A DNA stretch of 64,000 nt. It comes from DASUHT01 sp038230835. Lineage in GTDB: Bacteria; Actinomycetota; Thermoleophilia; Gaiellales; JAICJC01. Below the pieces are notes generated by a model. It had not been told where the DNA came from. It saw only the letters and a list, made by a program, of their open reading frames with translations, and ran no database searches. The DNA lies in the NCBI GenBank assembly GCA_038230835.1, contig JBBRMM010000002.1:233231-297230 (forward strand). The letters are read 5' to 3'. The first letter of the stretch is position 1. Each line of letters starts with the position of its first letter. The translations under genes and the position numbers were made by a program. Positions 8,284-16,246 of this stretch are shown here, in pieces.

Positions 8284-9291
8284 TCAGGCGGCGATCGTGT
8301 GCCGCTCGGCGCCCGTCTCGGCCACCACCTCGACCAGAGCCGCGACGACTCCCGCGTCGTAGATGCGGCCGGCGTAGGCCTGCATCTCCGAGATCGCGTC
8401 GCGCATCCCGAGCATCTCGCGGTACGGTCGCTCCTGGGTCATGGCCAGATACGACTCGACCGCCAGCAGCACTCGCGCGCCGGTCGGGATCGCGTCGCCC
8501 GCGATGCCGCGGGGATAACCGCTGCCGTCCATGTGCTCGTGGCTGGCCCGCACGACTTCGCGAACCGTCTCGAACACCGGGCTTGCGCCGAGCATCTCGG
8601 CTGACCGCTCCGGGTGTCGCTTGATCACCGACCACTCGTCGTCGTTGAGCGGTCCGTCTTTGGTGATGATCTCGTCGGGCACGGTGGTCATCCCGAGGTC
8701 GCGGAACCGGCTTGCGGTGGTGAGCTCCGTCAGCTCGGTCGACGTCAGCCCGAGTTTGCTGCCCACGGCCCGCACCAGCGCGTCCATCTCGGCTTCAACC
8801 ACCGAGTCGGGAGGTTGGTAGTCGGGCAGTTTCGTGGCCTCCGCCGCCCCCAGACGCGCCAGCCGCGAGAGCACAAACGAGGCGGGGATCCATTGATCGG
8901 CGACCTGCGCCACGAACGCGAAGCGCAGCACGAGCTGCCGGTCGACCATGAACACTCCCGGGCGCCGGCGGGTACGGCCGCGTTTACGCTCGGTCAGCCC
9001 GAGACCCGCGAAGGCGTCTCCGGCATCGGTCGCCCAGGTCGCGATGCCGGCCGCGTCGAGCTGCCGCCCGGCGGCACAATCGCCGGGGGACACGACCACC
9101 AGCCGGGCACCGTTCTCCGATGCTCCACGGCCGAGCTCGCGCAGCATGGCCATACGCGGGTCGGGCGAGACGTCGGTCTCGATCATGGCGAGCACCAGAG
9201 GCCCGTTCGCCGCCAGTGCGTCGAGCCGGGTGACCGTCCCGCCGGCCGTCCTCAGATCGAACGCTGCCAGCTTCTGATCAAGCTGCGGCAT
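8284..9291 (-). CDS. Redoxin-fold / degenerate HD-GYP fusion protein
   Basis: 335 aa. ATG 9291 is chosen because it overlaps the DivIVA-like stop by 14 nt and begins a natural domain (MPQLDQKLAAFDLRTAGGTVTRLD). Residues about 5-165 resemble an AhpC/TSA thioredoxin-fold domain (AANGPLVLAMIET, PGVFMVDRQLVLRFAF), but the peroxidatic Cys position is not a Cys. Residues about 190-335 align to HD-GYP: VPDEIITKDGPLNDDEWSVIKRHPERSAEML, HEHMDGSGYPRGIAGDAIP and RPYREML are kept. However, the metal-binding HDIGK motif is RDLGM and the AVADxYDAM motif is AVESYLAM. Cyclic-di-GMP hydrolysis is therefore unlikely; a sensing or scaffold role is inferred. Confidence 0.78.
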   Translation of the reverse strand: MPQLDQKLAAFDLRTAGGTVTRLDALAANGPLVLAMIETDVSPDPRMAMLRELGRGASENGARLVVVSPGDCAAGRQLDAAGIATWATDAGDAFAGLGLTERKRGRTRRRPGVFMVDRQLVLRFAFVAQVADQWIPASFVLSRLARLGAAEATKLPDYQPPDSVVEAEMDALVRAVGSKLGLTSTELTELTTASRFRDLGMTTVPDEIITKDGPLNDDEWSVIKRHPERSAEMLGASPVFETVREVVRASHEHMDGSGYPRGIAGDAIPTGARVLLAVESYLAMTQERPYREMLGMRDAISEMQAYAGRIYDAGVVAALVEVVAETGAERHTIAA

Positions 9292-10165
9292 CGGTCGCGT
9301 CGTCGGCGCCGAGGCTCGGCTCCGAAGCCGGCGTCTCGGGTTCATCCGACTCGGCGTCGCGGCCCTCGTAGAGGAGGTTCTGCAGCGAGGATCGCTCGGC
9401 CGGCGGCTGGTCGTCGGCAGCCCACGGGTCGTCCGGACCCTGTTCGCTGGGCTCGGCCTCAGCGGCGTCGAAGACATGGACTGTGGGCTGCGGGTCGCCG
9501 GTCACTGTCAACGTTGCCCGGGCCTGCTCGATCGAGGCCAGAACGGCAGACTGTACCTGCCCGGCGTTGGCGACCAGGTGCTCGGCCTCGCGGCGGCGCT
9601 CCTCGGCGGTGGCGACGATCTCGGCCGCTCGTGCGTGAGCCTGAGTGTCGCGATCGGCCAGCGCCTGCTCGAAGCGCTCGCGCTCGGCCTGGAGCTCGGC
9701 CTCGAAGCGGCGGCGCAGCTCGTTGCCGTCGTTCTGAGCCTCGTCCACGATCCGCTGGGCCCGACCGCGGGCTTCGTCCAGGTGGGACCGCGCCGCTTCT
9801 CCTGCCTCCTCCAACAGCCGTTCTCGCTCACGATGAATCTCGTCCACCTCGAGCGCCGAGGCCGTCTTGACGGCCGCAAGCTCGTTCTTCACGAACGCGT
9901 CGAGCGACGAGATGGTGCGCTCCACCGCATGCTGCAGACCACCCAGATCAGCCGCGGGCCGATCGGTCGAGACCTGCGCCGGAGTTGCCGGCTGCTGCTG
10001 TTCTATCACCAGGGCGGTGGGCTCCGGTGCCACCGGGGCCGCAGCCACAGTCGTCTCGCCCAGCTGATCAGCCAGATCGGCGAGGAATTGATCGACCTCC
10101 TCCGGGTTGTAGCCGGTGGGGGTGAGGGAGAACGAGGCGTTGCGGATGCTGGCCAGATCGACCAT
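9278..10165 (-). CDS. DivIVA-domain coiled-coil protein
   Basis: 295 aa. The N-terminus (IRNASFSLTPTGYNPEEVDQFLADLADQL) is the DivIVA lipid-binding domain with its FxxxxxGYxxxEVDxFL pattern. In DivIVA/Wag31 proteins this targets curved membrane at poles and septa. Residues about 80-215 form a long charged coiled coil (ELAAVKTASALEVDEIHRERERL, RRRFEAELQAERERFEQ). The tail from about 220 is acidic, Pro-rich and probably disordered. A GAGGAGG ribosome site precedes ATG 10165. It heads a unit with the redoxin/HD fusion, whose start lies inside this gene's last codons, suggesting a joint role at the envelope. It may be a paralogue rather than the main polar-growth DivIVA. Confidence 0.85.
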   Translation of the reverse strand: MVDLASIRNASFSLTPTGYNPEEVDQFLADLADQLGETTVAAAPVAPEPTALVIEQQQPATPAQVSTDRPAADLGGLQHAVERTISSLDAFVKNELAAVKTASALEVDEIHRERERLLEEAGEAARSHLDEARGRAQRIVDEAQNDGNELRRRFEAELQAERERFEQALADRDTQAHARAAEIVATAEERRREAEHLVANAGQVQSAVLASIEQARATLTVTGDPQPTVHVFDAAEAEPSEQGPDDPWAADDQPPAERSSLQNLLYEGRDAESDEPETPASEPSLGADDATDAAA

Positions 10166-10233
10166 TAGACGAGCCTCCTCGGCAGCGGTTACGCGGACAT
10201 CGGGGGAAAAGGGTCCCCACCCGTATCGGCGTT

Positions 10234-11130
10234 TCAGAGCACGGCTTTAGCTTTTGTTCCGATCACCCACGCGTGGGTCTCCGAGACGGCGATTGCCGCG
10301 AGCATCAGCGCGACTCCGATCCATGCCCGCACGGTCAGGCGCTCGCCCAGCCAGACCGCCGCGGTGAGCGCCGACACGAGTGCCTCGGCCGCCAGGAGCA
10401 CGGAGGCGCGGGCGGGGCTGACGTGCTCCTGGGCGACCACCTGGAGGATGAATGCCACGCCCGAGCCGAGCACGCCGGTCAACAGAAAGATCGCCCACAG
10501 CGACGCGACCCGCGAGGTTTGGAGGCCGTCCGGCACCCCGATACCAACCGCCCAGATCGCCGAGCCCGCCATCTGGGCGGTGGCCAGCGCCAGCGGGTCG
10601 TACCGGCCGACCAGGTGGTCGACCGCCAGGATGTGGGTTGCGAATGCGAGCGCCGCTCCGAGCACCAGGACGTCGCCACCTCGAAACGCCCACCCGTGGA
10701 GGGACAGCAATCCGAGCCCGACCAGAGACAGGGTGACGCACAGGGCGGTCACGGCGGAGGGCGCCCGGCGGGCGATCACCGCGGCTCCCAGCGGCGCGAA
10801 CACGACGTACAGAACGGTGATGAATCCCGCGTTGGTGGCGGTCGTGTGGCCGATCCCGACGGTCTGCAACGCGTAGCCGAGGGTCGTCAGCCCACCGAGG
10901 GCGATGCCAGCAGGTACGAGTCCCCAGCGCCACGCGTCGCGGGGCGGCCTCCACACCGCGATCACCGCCAGCGTGGCCAGGAGCCCCAGTCCGCGGCTCC
11001 AGGCCACGAACGTCCACGGCGACACGTGTTCGAGCGCCACCTTCGCCGCGGGGAACGTGCCGCCCCAGATGAGCGGGGTCAGCATCAGCAGCAGGCCGGC
11101 CGTGCGGCCGTGGTCGGTCCGGCTATCCAT
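10234..11130 (-). CDS. EamA/DMT-family transporter
   Basis: 298 aa, ten predicted membrane helices in two EamA repeats (LLLMLTPLIWGGTFPAAKVAL near residue 13; ILAVDHLVGRYDPLALATAQMAG near 155; C-terminal GERLTVRAWIGVALMLAAIAVSE). Probably an inner-membrane exporter of a small metabolite of unknown identity. ATG 11130 is chosen because it lies 7 nt after TAGCCT on the same strand and matches the domain start; the frame is open far upstream but that part is non-membrane shadow sequence. It is divergent from arginase with only 45 bp between the two start codons, so the promoters lie back to back. Confidence 0.88.
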   Translation of the reverse strand: MDSRTDHGRTAGLLLMLTPLIWGGTFPAAKVALEHVSPWTFVAWSRGLGLLATLAVIAVWRPPRDAWRWGLVPAGIALGGLTTLGYALQTVGIGHTTATNAGFITVLYVVFAPLGAAVIARRAPSAVTALCVTLSLVGLGLLSLHGWAFRGGDVLVLGAALAFATHILAVDHLVGRYDPLALATAQMAGSAIWAVGIGVPDGLQTSRVASLWAIFLLTGVLGSGVAFILQVVAQEHVSPARASVLLAAEALVSALTAAVWLGERLTVRAWIGVALMLAAIAVSETHAWVIGTKAKAVL

Positions 11131-11137
11131 CCGGCGC

Positions 11138-11143
11138 AGGCTA
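11138..11143 (-). promoter_or_regulatory. Leaderless -10 box (TAGCCT) for the EamA gene
   Basis: On the minus strand TAGCCT is followed by 7 nt and then ATG 11130. It is paired back to back with the arginase box at 11163-11168. Confidence 0.4.
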
Positions 11144-11162
11144 GCTACCGGCCGCTGCGGTG

Positions 11163-11168
11163 TAGGGT
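11163..11168 (+). promoter_or_regulatory. Leaderless -10 box (TAGGGT) for arginase
   Basis: TAGGGT, then 7 nt, then ATG at 11176. There is no ribosome site between them. Confidence 0.42.
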
Positions 11169-11175
11169 TCGACCG

Positions 11176-12090
11176 ATGACCGACCGCACAGAGCACCGGA
11201 TTGCGGTCATCGGCGCCGCCCTCGACCTGGGGTCCGGGCGGCGCGGAGTGGACATGGGCCCGTCGGCGATCCGCTACGGCGGCCTCAACGAGGCGGTGGC
11301 CGCGCTGGGCCACCAGCTGTACGACCGCGGGAACGTGCTCTCGCCGACCATGGAGCGGCTGGAGCAGGGCGATTCCGCCCTGCGCTACTGGGACGCCATC
11401 AAGCGCACCTGTGAGGAGCTGGCGCGTGAGGTGCGGGAGGTGGTCGCGGCCGGCGAGTTCCCGCTCGTGTTGGGGGGCGATCACTCGATCGCGATCGGCA
11501 CCCTGGGCGGGCTTGCCACGGCCCACGGCGGCGCCGGCGGTGTGATCTGGGTCGACGCCCACGCCGACATGAACACCCCCGCCAGCTCGCCGTCGGGCAA
11601 CGTTCACGGCATGCCGCTGGCGGCGGCCCTCGGGCTGGTGGACGACCCACGGTTCGTGAGCGACGCATGGCCGGCTCAGATGGTCGATCCTCAGCACACG
11701 GTGCTGCTCGGGGTGCGCAGTGTGGACGACGGTGAGCGCGACCTGCTGAGGCAGGCCGGGGTGACGGTGTTCACCATGTACGACATCGACCGCCACGGTA
11801 TGCACGAGGTGGTGGAGCGCGCGATCCGGGCAGCGTCGGGGGCCGCCTTCCTGCACGTGTCGTTCGACATGGACGTGGTAGACCCCGAGCAGGCGCCGGG
11901 CGTGGGCACACCGGTGCGTGGGGGCATCACCTACCGTGAGGCGCATCTGGCCATGGAGCTGATCTCCAGACATGCCGGAGTCGGGTCGCTCGAGCTGGTG
12001 GAGGTGAACCCGGTGCTGGACGAGCACAACGCGACCGCCAGCCTGGCGGTCGAGCTCGCCTGCTCGGCGCTCGGCGCCCGCATCCTGTGA
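11176..12090 (+). CDS. rocF: Arginase
   Basis: 304 aa, usual arginase length. It hydrolyses L-arginine to ornithine and urea using two Mn ions. The metal ligands are visible in order: GGDHSIAIG (about residue 101), WVDAHADMNTP (about 126) and SFDMDVVDPEQAPGVGT (about 232). NVHGMPLAAALG and the C-terminal EVNPVLDEHNATA are typical of arginase rather than agmatinase or formiminoglutamase. The start ATG follows a TAGGGT box by 7 nt. The next gene begins at its stop (GTGA overlap at 12087-12090), so the two are co-translated. The enzyme is cytoplasmic and would feed arginine nitrogen into catabolism. Confidence 0.94.
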   Translation: MTDRTEHRIAVIGAALDLGSGRRGVDMGPSAIRYGGLNEAVAALGHQLYDRGNVLSPTMERLEQGDSALRYWDAIKRTCEELAREVREVVAAGEFPLVLGGDHSIAIGTLGGLATAHGGAGGVIWVDAHADMNTPASSPSGNVHGMPLAAALGLVDDPRFVSDAWPAQMVDPQHTVLLGVRSVDDGERDLLRQAGVTVFTMYDIDRHGMHEVVERAIRAASGAAFLHVSFDMDVVDPEQAPGVGTPVRGGITYREAHLAMELISRHAGVGSLELVEVNPVLDEHNATASLAVELACSALGARIL

Positions 12091-12734
12091 TCCTGCTGCA
12101 TGCGTTTCCGCTCGATGGCGAGATGTGGGGCGATCTGCCCGGCGAGCGAGTCGACTATCCGGGGAGTGGGTCGCTCGCCGGCTGGGCCGACCTGGTCGCA
12201 GCGACGATCGCCGAGCCCGCCGCCGTGTGTGGGCTCTCCATGGGTGGGTACGCCGCGTTCGAGCTCGTGCGCCGCCACCCCGAGAAGGTGGCGCGGCTGG
12301 TGCTCGCGGACACCCGCGCGGCGGCGGACACGCCTGACCAGCGCGCCGCCCGCGACGCACACATCGAAGCGGTGATCGAATCCGGCGCCCAGGCGCTGTG
12401 GGAACGTGTGGGCGGGGCGCTGTTTGCTCCCGGTGCGGACCCGGCGGTGGTCGCCCGTGGCCGCGAGATCGCCCACCGGCAACCGCCCGCCCGGCTGATC
12501 GGGATGCTCCAGGCACTTCGCGATCGGGCCGACTCGACCGACCTGCTGGGAGCGATTCGGGTGCCGGTGACGGTCGTGTGCGGCGCGCTCGATGCGATCA
12601 CACCGGCATCCGAGGCCCGCGACCTGGCGGCCGCCATCCCCGCCGCGGGCTACGTCGAGATCGCCGGAGCAGGCCACCTCTCAGCCATGGAGCAGCCGCG
12701 GGCGTTCGGCGAGGCGGTTTACGGCTCGGGGTAG
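12087..12734 (+). CDS. Alpha/beta hydrolase
   Basis: 215 aa, short for the fold. It opens directly at the oxyanion-hole strand (MILLHAFPLDGEMW), carries the nucleophile elbow GLSMGGYAAF (Ser near residue 50), a late acid region (VVCGALDAITP) and the catalytic His in GAGHLSAMEQP near the end, so the triad looks complete. The GTG start overlaps the arginase stop, implying translational coupling. The end overlaps the end of the convergent rarA by 16 nt. Substrate unknown; a lactone, ester or amide linked to arginine breakdown is possible but unproven. Confidence 0.82.
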   Translation: MILLHAFPLDGEMWGDLPGERVDYPGSGSLAGWADLVAATIAEPAAVCGLSMGGYAAFELVRRHPEKVARLVLADTRAAADTPDQRAARDAHIEAVIESGAQALWERVGGALFAPGADPAVVARGREIAHRQPPARLIGMLQALRDRADSTDLLGAIRVPVTVVCGALDAITPASEARDLAAAIPAAGYVEIAGAGHLSAMEQPRAFGEAVYGSG

Positions 12735-13981
12735 TAATGGGTGCCCAGCAGCTCGCTGGGCAGGTACTGCTGTTCGACCTGCGCGTCCTCGAAGTCGTGC
12801 GGGTACTTGTAGCCGACTCCGTGGCCGAGCTTCTTGGCGCCCGGATAGTTGGCGCTTCGCAGATGGGCGGGTGGGCGCAGGTTGCCGCGTTCGCGCACGT
12901 CGGCCAGCGCCCGGTCGACGGCGACGATAGCGGCGTTCGACTTGGGCGCGCGGGACAGGTACTCGACCGCCTGCGCAAGGTTGATCCGGCACTCGGGCAG
13001 CCCGACGAACTCCACCGCTCGGGCTGCCGAGACGGCGACCGTGAGCGCCTGCGGGTCGGCGTTGCCGACATCCTCGGATGCGAAGATCACCAGCCGCCTT
13101 GCGATGAACTTGGGATCTTCGCCACCGGCGATCATCACGGCGAGGTAGTAGACGGCCGCGTCGGCGTCCGAGCCGCGCAGGCTCTTGATGAAGGCCGAGA
13201 TCACGTCGTAGTGCTGGTCGCCCCCCTTGTCGTACAGCAGGGGCCGCTTGCGAGCAGCGTCGTGCACGTGGTCGGAGGTGATGGGCTCGCCGGCCGCATA
13301 CCCGGTCGCCGCCTCGAGGATGTTGAGCGCGTTGCGGGCATCCCCGCCCGCGGCGTGCACGATCTCGGCGCGCACCGTCGCCGGTGGATCGACGCCCAGC
13401 GTCTCGGCGCCGCGGCCCACGATTCGCTCCAGGGCGGCCGCGTCCAGCGGGTCGAGCTGGTAGAGCTGGCAGCGGGACAGCAGCGCCGAGTTGACCTCGA
13501 AGTACGGGTTCTCGGTGGTGGCGCCGATGAGCGTGATCAGCCCGGACTCGACGGCCGGCAGCAGAGCGTCCTGCTGGGCCTTGTTGAAGCGGTGGATCTC
13601 GTCCAGGAAGAGGATCGTGCGGCGGCCGTTGGCGCCCAGCCGCTCGCCCGCCTCCTTGAGCACCCGGCGCACGTCCGGCACACCCGTCTGGACCGCCGAC
13701 AACTCTTCGAAGTGGGAGCTGGTGGTGTGGGCGACGATCCGCGCCAGCGTGGTCTTGCCACTGCCGGGTGGTCCGAAGAAGATCATCGACGGTACCCGGT
13801 CGGCCGCGATCGCCCGGCGCAGCCCGCTGCGTTCGCCGACGACGCCCGTCTGGCCTTCGAACTGGTCGAGCGTGTGCGGTCGCAGCCGCTGCGCCAGCGG
13901 GGCGCCGGTGGCGAGTGCGGCCTCGGCCGAGTCGGAGAAGAGATTGCCGGCGATGCCTGGGAATCTATACTCGCAGCCCAT
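12719..13981 (-). CDS. rarA: Replication-associated recombination protein RarA (MgsA) ATPase
   Basis: 420 aa. AAA+ clamp-loader-like ATPase that acts at stalled replication forks. Motifs: LAQRLRPHTLDQFEGQ near residue 30, Walker A FFGPPGSGKTTLARIV near 68, Walker B ILFLDEIHRFNKAQQDALLP near 120, sensor-1 IGATTENPYFEVNSALLSRC near 155. The C-terminal tetramerisation part includes KGGDQHYDVISAFIKSLRGSD, YYLAVMIAGGEDPKFIARRLVIFASED and the final KYPHDF...QQYLPSEL. Start ATG 13981 is the only reasonable in-frame start near the domain. It shares two bases with the start codon of the divergent M20 gene, so its promoter must lie inside that gene's coding region. Confidence 0.93.
   Translation of the reverse strand: MGCEYRFPGIAGNLFSDSAEAALATGAPLAQRLRPHTLDQFEGQTGVVGERSGLRRAIAADRVPSMIFFGPPGSGKTTLARIVAHTTSSHFEELSAVQTGVPDVRRVLKEAGERLGANGRRTILFLDEIHRFNKAQQDALLPAVESGLITLIGATTENPYFEVNSALLSRCQLYQLDPLDAAALERIVGRGAETLGVDPPATVRAEIVHAAGGDARNALNILEAATGYAAGEPITSDHVHDAARKRPLLYDKGGDQHYDVISAFIKSLRGSDADAAVYYLAVMIAGGEDPKFIARRLVIFASEDVGNADPQALTVAVSAARAVEFVGLPECRINLAQAVEYLSRAPKSNAAIVAVDRALADVRERGNLRPPAHLRSANYPGAKKLGHGVGYKYPHDFEDAQVEQQYLPSELLGTHYYPEP
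13966..13971 (+). promoter_or_regulatory. Leaderless -10 box (TATACT) for the M20 peptidase gene
   Basis: TATACT is followed by 8 nt and then ATG 13980. The box lies inside the first codons of the divergent rarA gene. Confidence 0.5.
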
Positions 13982-15281
13982 GATCGCAACCGACCTTCGC
14001 ACCGAGGTCAGCACGCTGCTGGCCGAGCTGATCCGCATCGACACCACCAACCCGCCCGGCAACGAGACCGCCGCGGCCGAGCACCTGGCCGCGTACCTGA
14101 TGGATGCAGGCGTCGAGGCCCGGCTGGTCGGCCGGGTGCCCGAGCGCGCCAACCTGATCGCTCGGATTCCCGGCCGCGGCAGCGGGCCGTCCCTGCTCAT
14201 GTTGTCGCACACCGACGTGGTGCTGGCCGAGCCCGACGACTGGTCGGTTCCGCCGTTCTCGGGTCTGGATCGCGACGACCAGATCTGGGGGCGCGGCGCG
14301 CTGGACATGAAGGGACAGGTGGCGGCGGAGACGGTCGCGTTCGCCGCGCTGGCCCGCGAGGGTTGGCAGGGGAACGGCGATCTGATCCTGTGCTCGGTGG
14401 CCGACGAGGAGGCCGGCGACGGCTTCGGCGCGATGTGGCTCGCCGACGTCCATCCCGACCTCGTGCGCGCCAATTACGTGATCAACGAGGGCGGCGGTGA
14501 GCGTGTCGTTCACGAGGGCCGGGTGGCCTACACCGTCACCGTGGGCGAGAAGATGTGCTCGGGGTTCGAGATCACGGTGCACGGCCGCAGCGGCCACGCG
14601 TCGATGCCCTCGACCGCCGACAACCCGGTGGTCAAGCTGGCCCCGGTGATCGAGCGGATCGAGCGGATGCCACGGCCGACGCGCGATCTGCCCGAGCTGC
14701 GGGCGTTCCTGAGCGCGATCGGTGCCGAAGGGGCCGACCCGAGCGACCTGGTCGCCCGCGTGCGGGACGGCAACCGGGTGCTGGCCGCACTGATGGAGCC
14801 GATGCTCGGCGCTGTGATCACCCCCACCGGCCTGGTCGCTTCGAGCAAGCTGAACGTGATCCCCGGCCGCTGCGTCCTGCGCTGTGACGCGCGGATCCTC
14901 CCCGGCCAGACGCCGGATGAGCTGCGCTCCGCCGTCGATGCAGCGCTGGCCGGGCTCGACTACGAGTTCGCGTTCATCGAGGCGGCGGGCGGGACGGCGT
15001 CGCCGGTGGACACCCCGCTGTACACGGCCATCCAGCACTTCCTGCCCGAGGTGGAGCAGGGTGCCGTCGCGGCTCCCACGATCTGCTCCGGCTTCACCGA
15101 CAGCCACTTCCTGCGTGAGGCCACCGGCTGCGTCGCGTACGGCTTCATGCCGATGCGGAGCGACCCGCTGGTGTGGGGGCCGCTGGTGCACTCGGCCGAC
15201 GAGCGGATCGCCAAGGACGACCTCGAGCTCGGCGCACGCTTCTTCATGCACCTGGCCAGGGAGATCGGGGGTCTTTCGTGA
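13980..15281 (+). CDS. M20-family metallopeptidase / deacylase
   Basis: 433 aa. Dinuclear zinc hydrolase of the ArgE/DapE/CPG2 type. Metal and catalytic motifs are present: LMLSHTDVVLAEP (His and Asp, near residue 80), GRGALDMKGQVA (bridging Asp, near 107), CSVADEEAGDGFG (Glu-Glu, near 143), and the late GFTDSHFLREATG. A lid/dimerisation domain sits in the middle (VHGRSGHASMPSTADNPVVKL near 200). It cleaves an acyl or peptide bond of an amino-acid derivative, but which one cannot be told. The ATG fits a leaderless TATACT promoter. The DUF1385 gene follows with a GTGA overlap, suggesting one operon. Confidence 0.9.
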   Translation: MIATDLRTEVSTLLAELIRIDTTNPPGNETAAAEHLAAYLMDAGVEARLVGRVPERANLIARIPGRGSGPSLLMLSHTDVVLAEPDDWSVPPFSGLDRDDQIWGRGALDMKGQVAAETVAFAALAREGWQGNGDLILCSVADEEAGDGFGAMWLADVHPDLVRANYVINEGGGERVVHEGRVAYTVTVGEKMCSGFEITVHGRSGHASMPSTADNPVVKLAPVIERIERMPRPTRDLPELRAFLSAIGAEGADPSDLVARVRDGNRVLAALMEPMLGAVITPTGLVASSKLNVIPGRCVLRCDARILPGQTPDELRSAVDAALAGLDYEFAFIEAAGGTASPVDTPLYTAIQHFLPEVEQGAVAAPTICSGFTDSHFLREATGCVAYGFMPMRSDPLVWGPLVHSADERIAKDDLELGARFFMHLAREIGGLS

Positions 15282-16081
15282 CGACCGCAATCGACAAGGT
15301 TCGGCTCGGTGGGATGGCGCTGCGAAACGGCATCCTCGTACACAGCTTCGACCACTGGGCGGCCGCTGTGCGCACCGACGCCGGCGAGATCCGGATGGCC
15401 TCGGGTCGCAAGCCCGGATTGCCCGACGGGCTCGTGCAGGCGCCGGTGCTGCGCGGTGTGGCGCGGCTGGCGGAGGTGGCCTACCTGCTGCCGGTGATCC
15501 GGCTCCGGCTGCCCGAGGCGCGGTTGCCGATGGAGGCGCCGGGCATGGGTGTCGCCCTGGCCGGCTCGGTGGTGGCGTCGCAGGCGCTGCGGCGAAGCCG
15601 GCTCTCTCCCGGCATGACGGAGACACTGGCCGCGGCGTTCGCGCTGCTGCCTGCGATGGCGGCGCTGCGCGGCTCGCAGTTGGCCGGCTACCACGGCGCC
15701 GAGCACAAGGCGATCGGCGGCTACGAGCAGGACACCGACGCTGTCGACGTGGCCAAGGAGCACGAGCGCTGCGGCTCGCACATGATCGGGCCGCTGCTCG
15801 CGGCCACCGCCGTCGGCAACGCGCTCGTGACGCGGCTTCCGGCCGGTCGTCAGCGCTCCGCCCGACTGCTTTCGAGCGCTGCGGCGATCGGCGTCGCGAG
15901 TGAGGCGTTCGGCTGGATGAGCCGCCATCGCGCACACCCGGTGGCCCGGCTGCTGGCCCGCCCCGGCTTCCAGATGCAGCGGTTGGCGGCCACCCGTGAG
16001 CCGACCGCGGACGAGCTCGAGGTGGCGCGCACAGCGCTCGACGAGGTGCTCCGCCTCGAGGGCGCCCCCGCCCACCGGTAG
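15278..16081 (+). CDS. DUF1385 (YqhQ-like) membrane protein
   Basis: 267 aa. GTG 15278 overlaps the M20 stop and gives the natural N-terminus KVRLGGMALRNGILVHS. The family hallmark GYHGAEHKAIGGYEQ (about residues 134-148) and the following HERCGSHMIGPLLAATA are present; the conserved His/Glu/Cys suggest a metal site next to a membrane. Hydrophobic stretches before and after this motif predict 3-4 membrane segments. Function is unestablished in the family. A G-rich dispersed repeat follows the stop. Confidence 0.85.
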   Translation: MTTAIDKVRLGGMALRNGILVHSFDHWAAAVRTDAGEIRMASGRKPGLPDGLVQAPVLRGVARLAEVAYLLPVIRLRLPEARLPMEAPGMGVALAGSVVASQALRRSRLSPGMTETLAAAFALLPAMAALRGSQLAGYHGAEHKAIGGYEQDTDAVDVAKEHERCGSHMIGPLLAATAVGNALVTRLPAGRQRSARLLSSAAAIGVASEAFGWMSRHRAHPVARLLARPGFQMQRLAATREPTADELEVARTALDEVLRLEGAPAHR

Positions 16082-16093
16082 CAGCGTCGGAGG

Positions 16094-16144
16094 TACCCAC
16101 CCCACCCCCACCCCACCCTGGGGTCAGACCCCGTACGGACCGGG
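16094..16144 (-). repeat. Dispersed G-tract palindromic repeat, copy 1
   Basis: Reading the minus strand, this copy has GGTCCGTAC, then the palindrome GGGGTCTGACCCC (16120-16132), then a run of GGGT/GGGGT tracts ending GGGTAC. It matches copy 3 almost base for base over about 48 nt and copy 2 over about 40. It lies between the DUF1385 gene and ftsH in the opposite orientation to the other copies. Confidence 0.85.
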
Positions 16145-16234
16145 ACACAGAATCGGCACGGATTTGTGATCCTCGCGCGCTCGTGCGGAATACTGCCGGG
16201 GATCGGCAGCGTTTGCCACAACCTCCGCAGGCTG

Positions 16235-16240
16235 TACTCT
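16235..16240 (+). promoter_or_regulatory. Leaderless -10 box (TACTCT) for ftsH
   Basis: TACTCT, 6 nt, then GTG 16247. Confidence 0.4.
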
Positions 16241-16246
16241 TGTAGT

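Noticed and set aside
10234..12516. A 760-codon minus-strand frame running through arginase into the EamA transporter
   Set aside because: Only the last 298 codons are membrane-protein-like; the rest is antisense to arginase, which has complete metal motifs.
13965..16148. A very long open frame on the minus strand opposite the M20 peptidase and DUF1385 genes
   Set aside because: Its product is Arg/His/Gln-rich with no domain, while the plus strand has two complete enzymes with motifs. It is a codon-position shadow at high GC.
16166..16246. Upstream in-frame ATG 16166 as start of ftsH
   Set aside because: It would add 27 residues with two Cys and no match to FtsH, and it lies before the TACTCT box; GTG 16247 is better placed.
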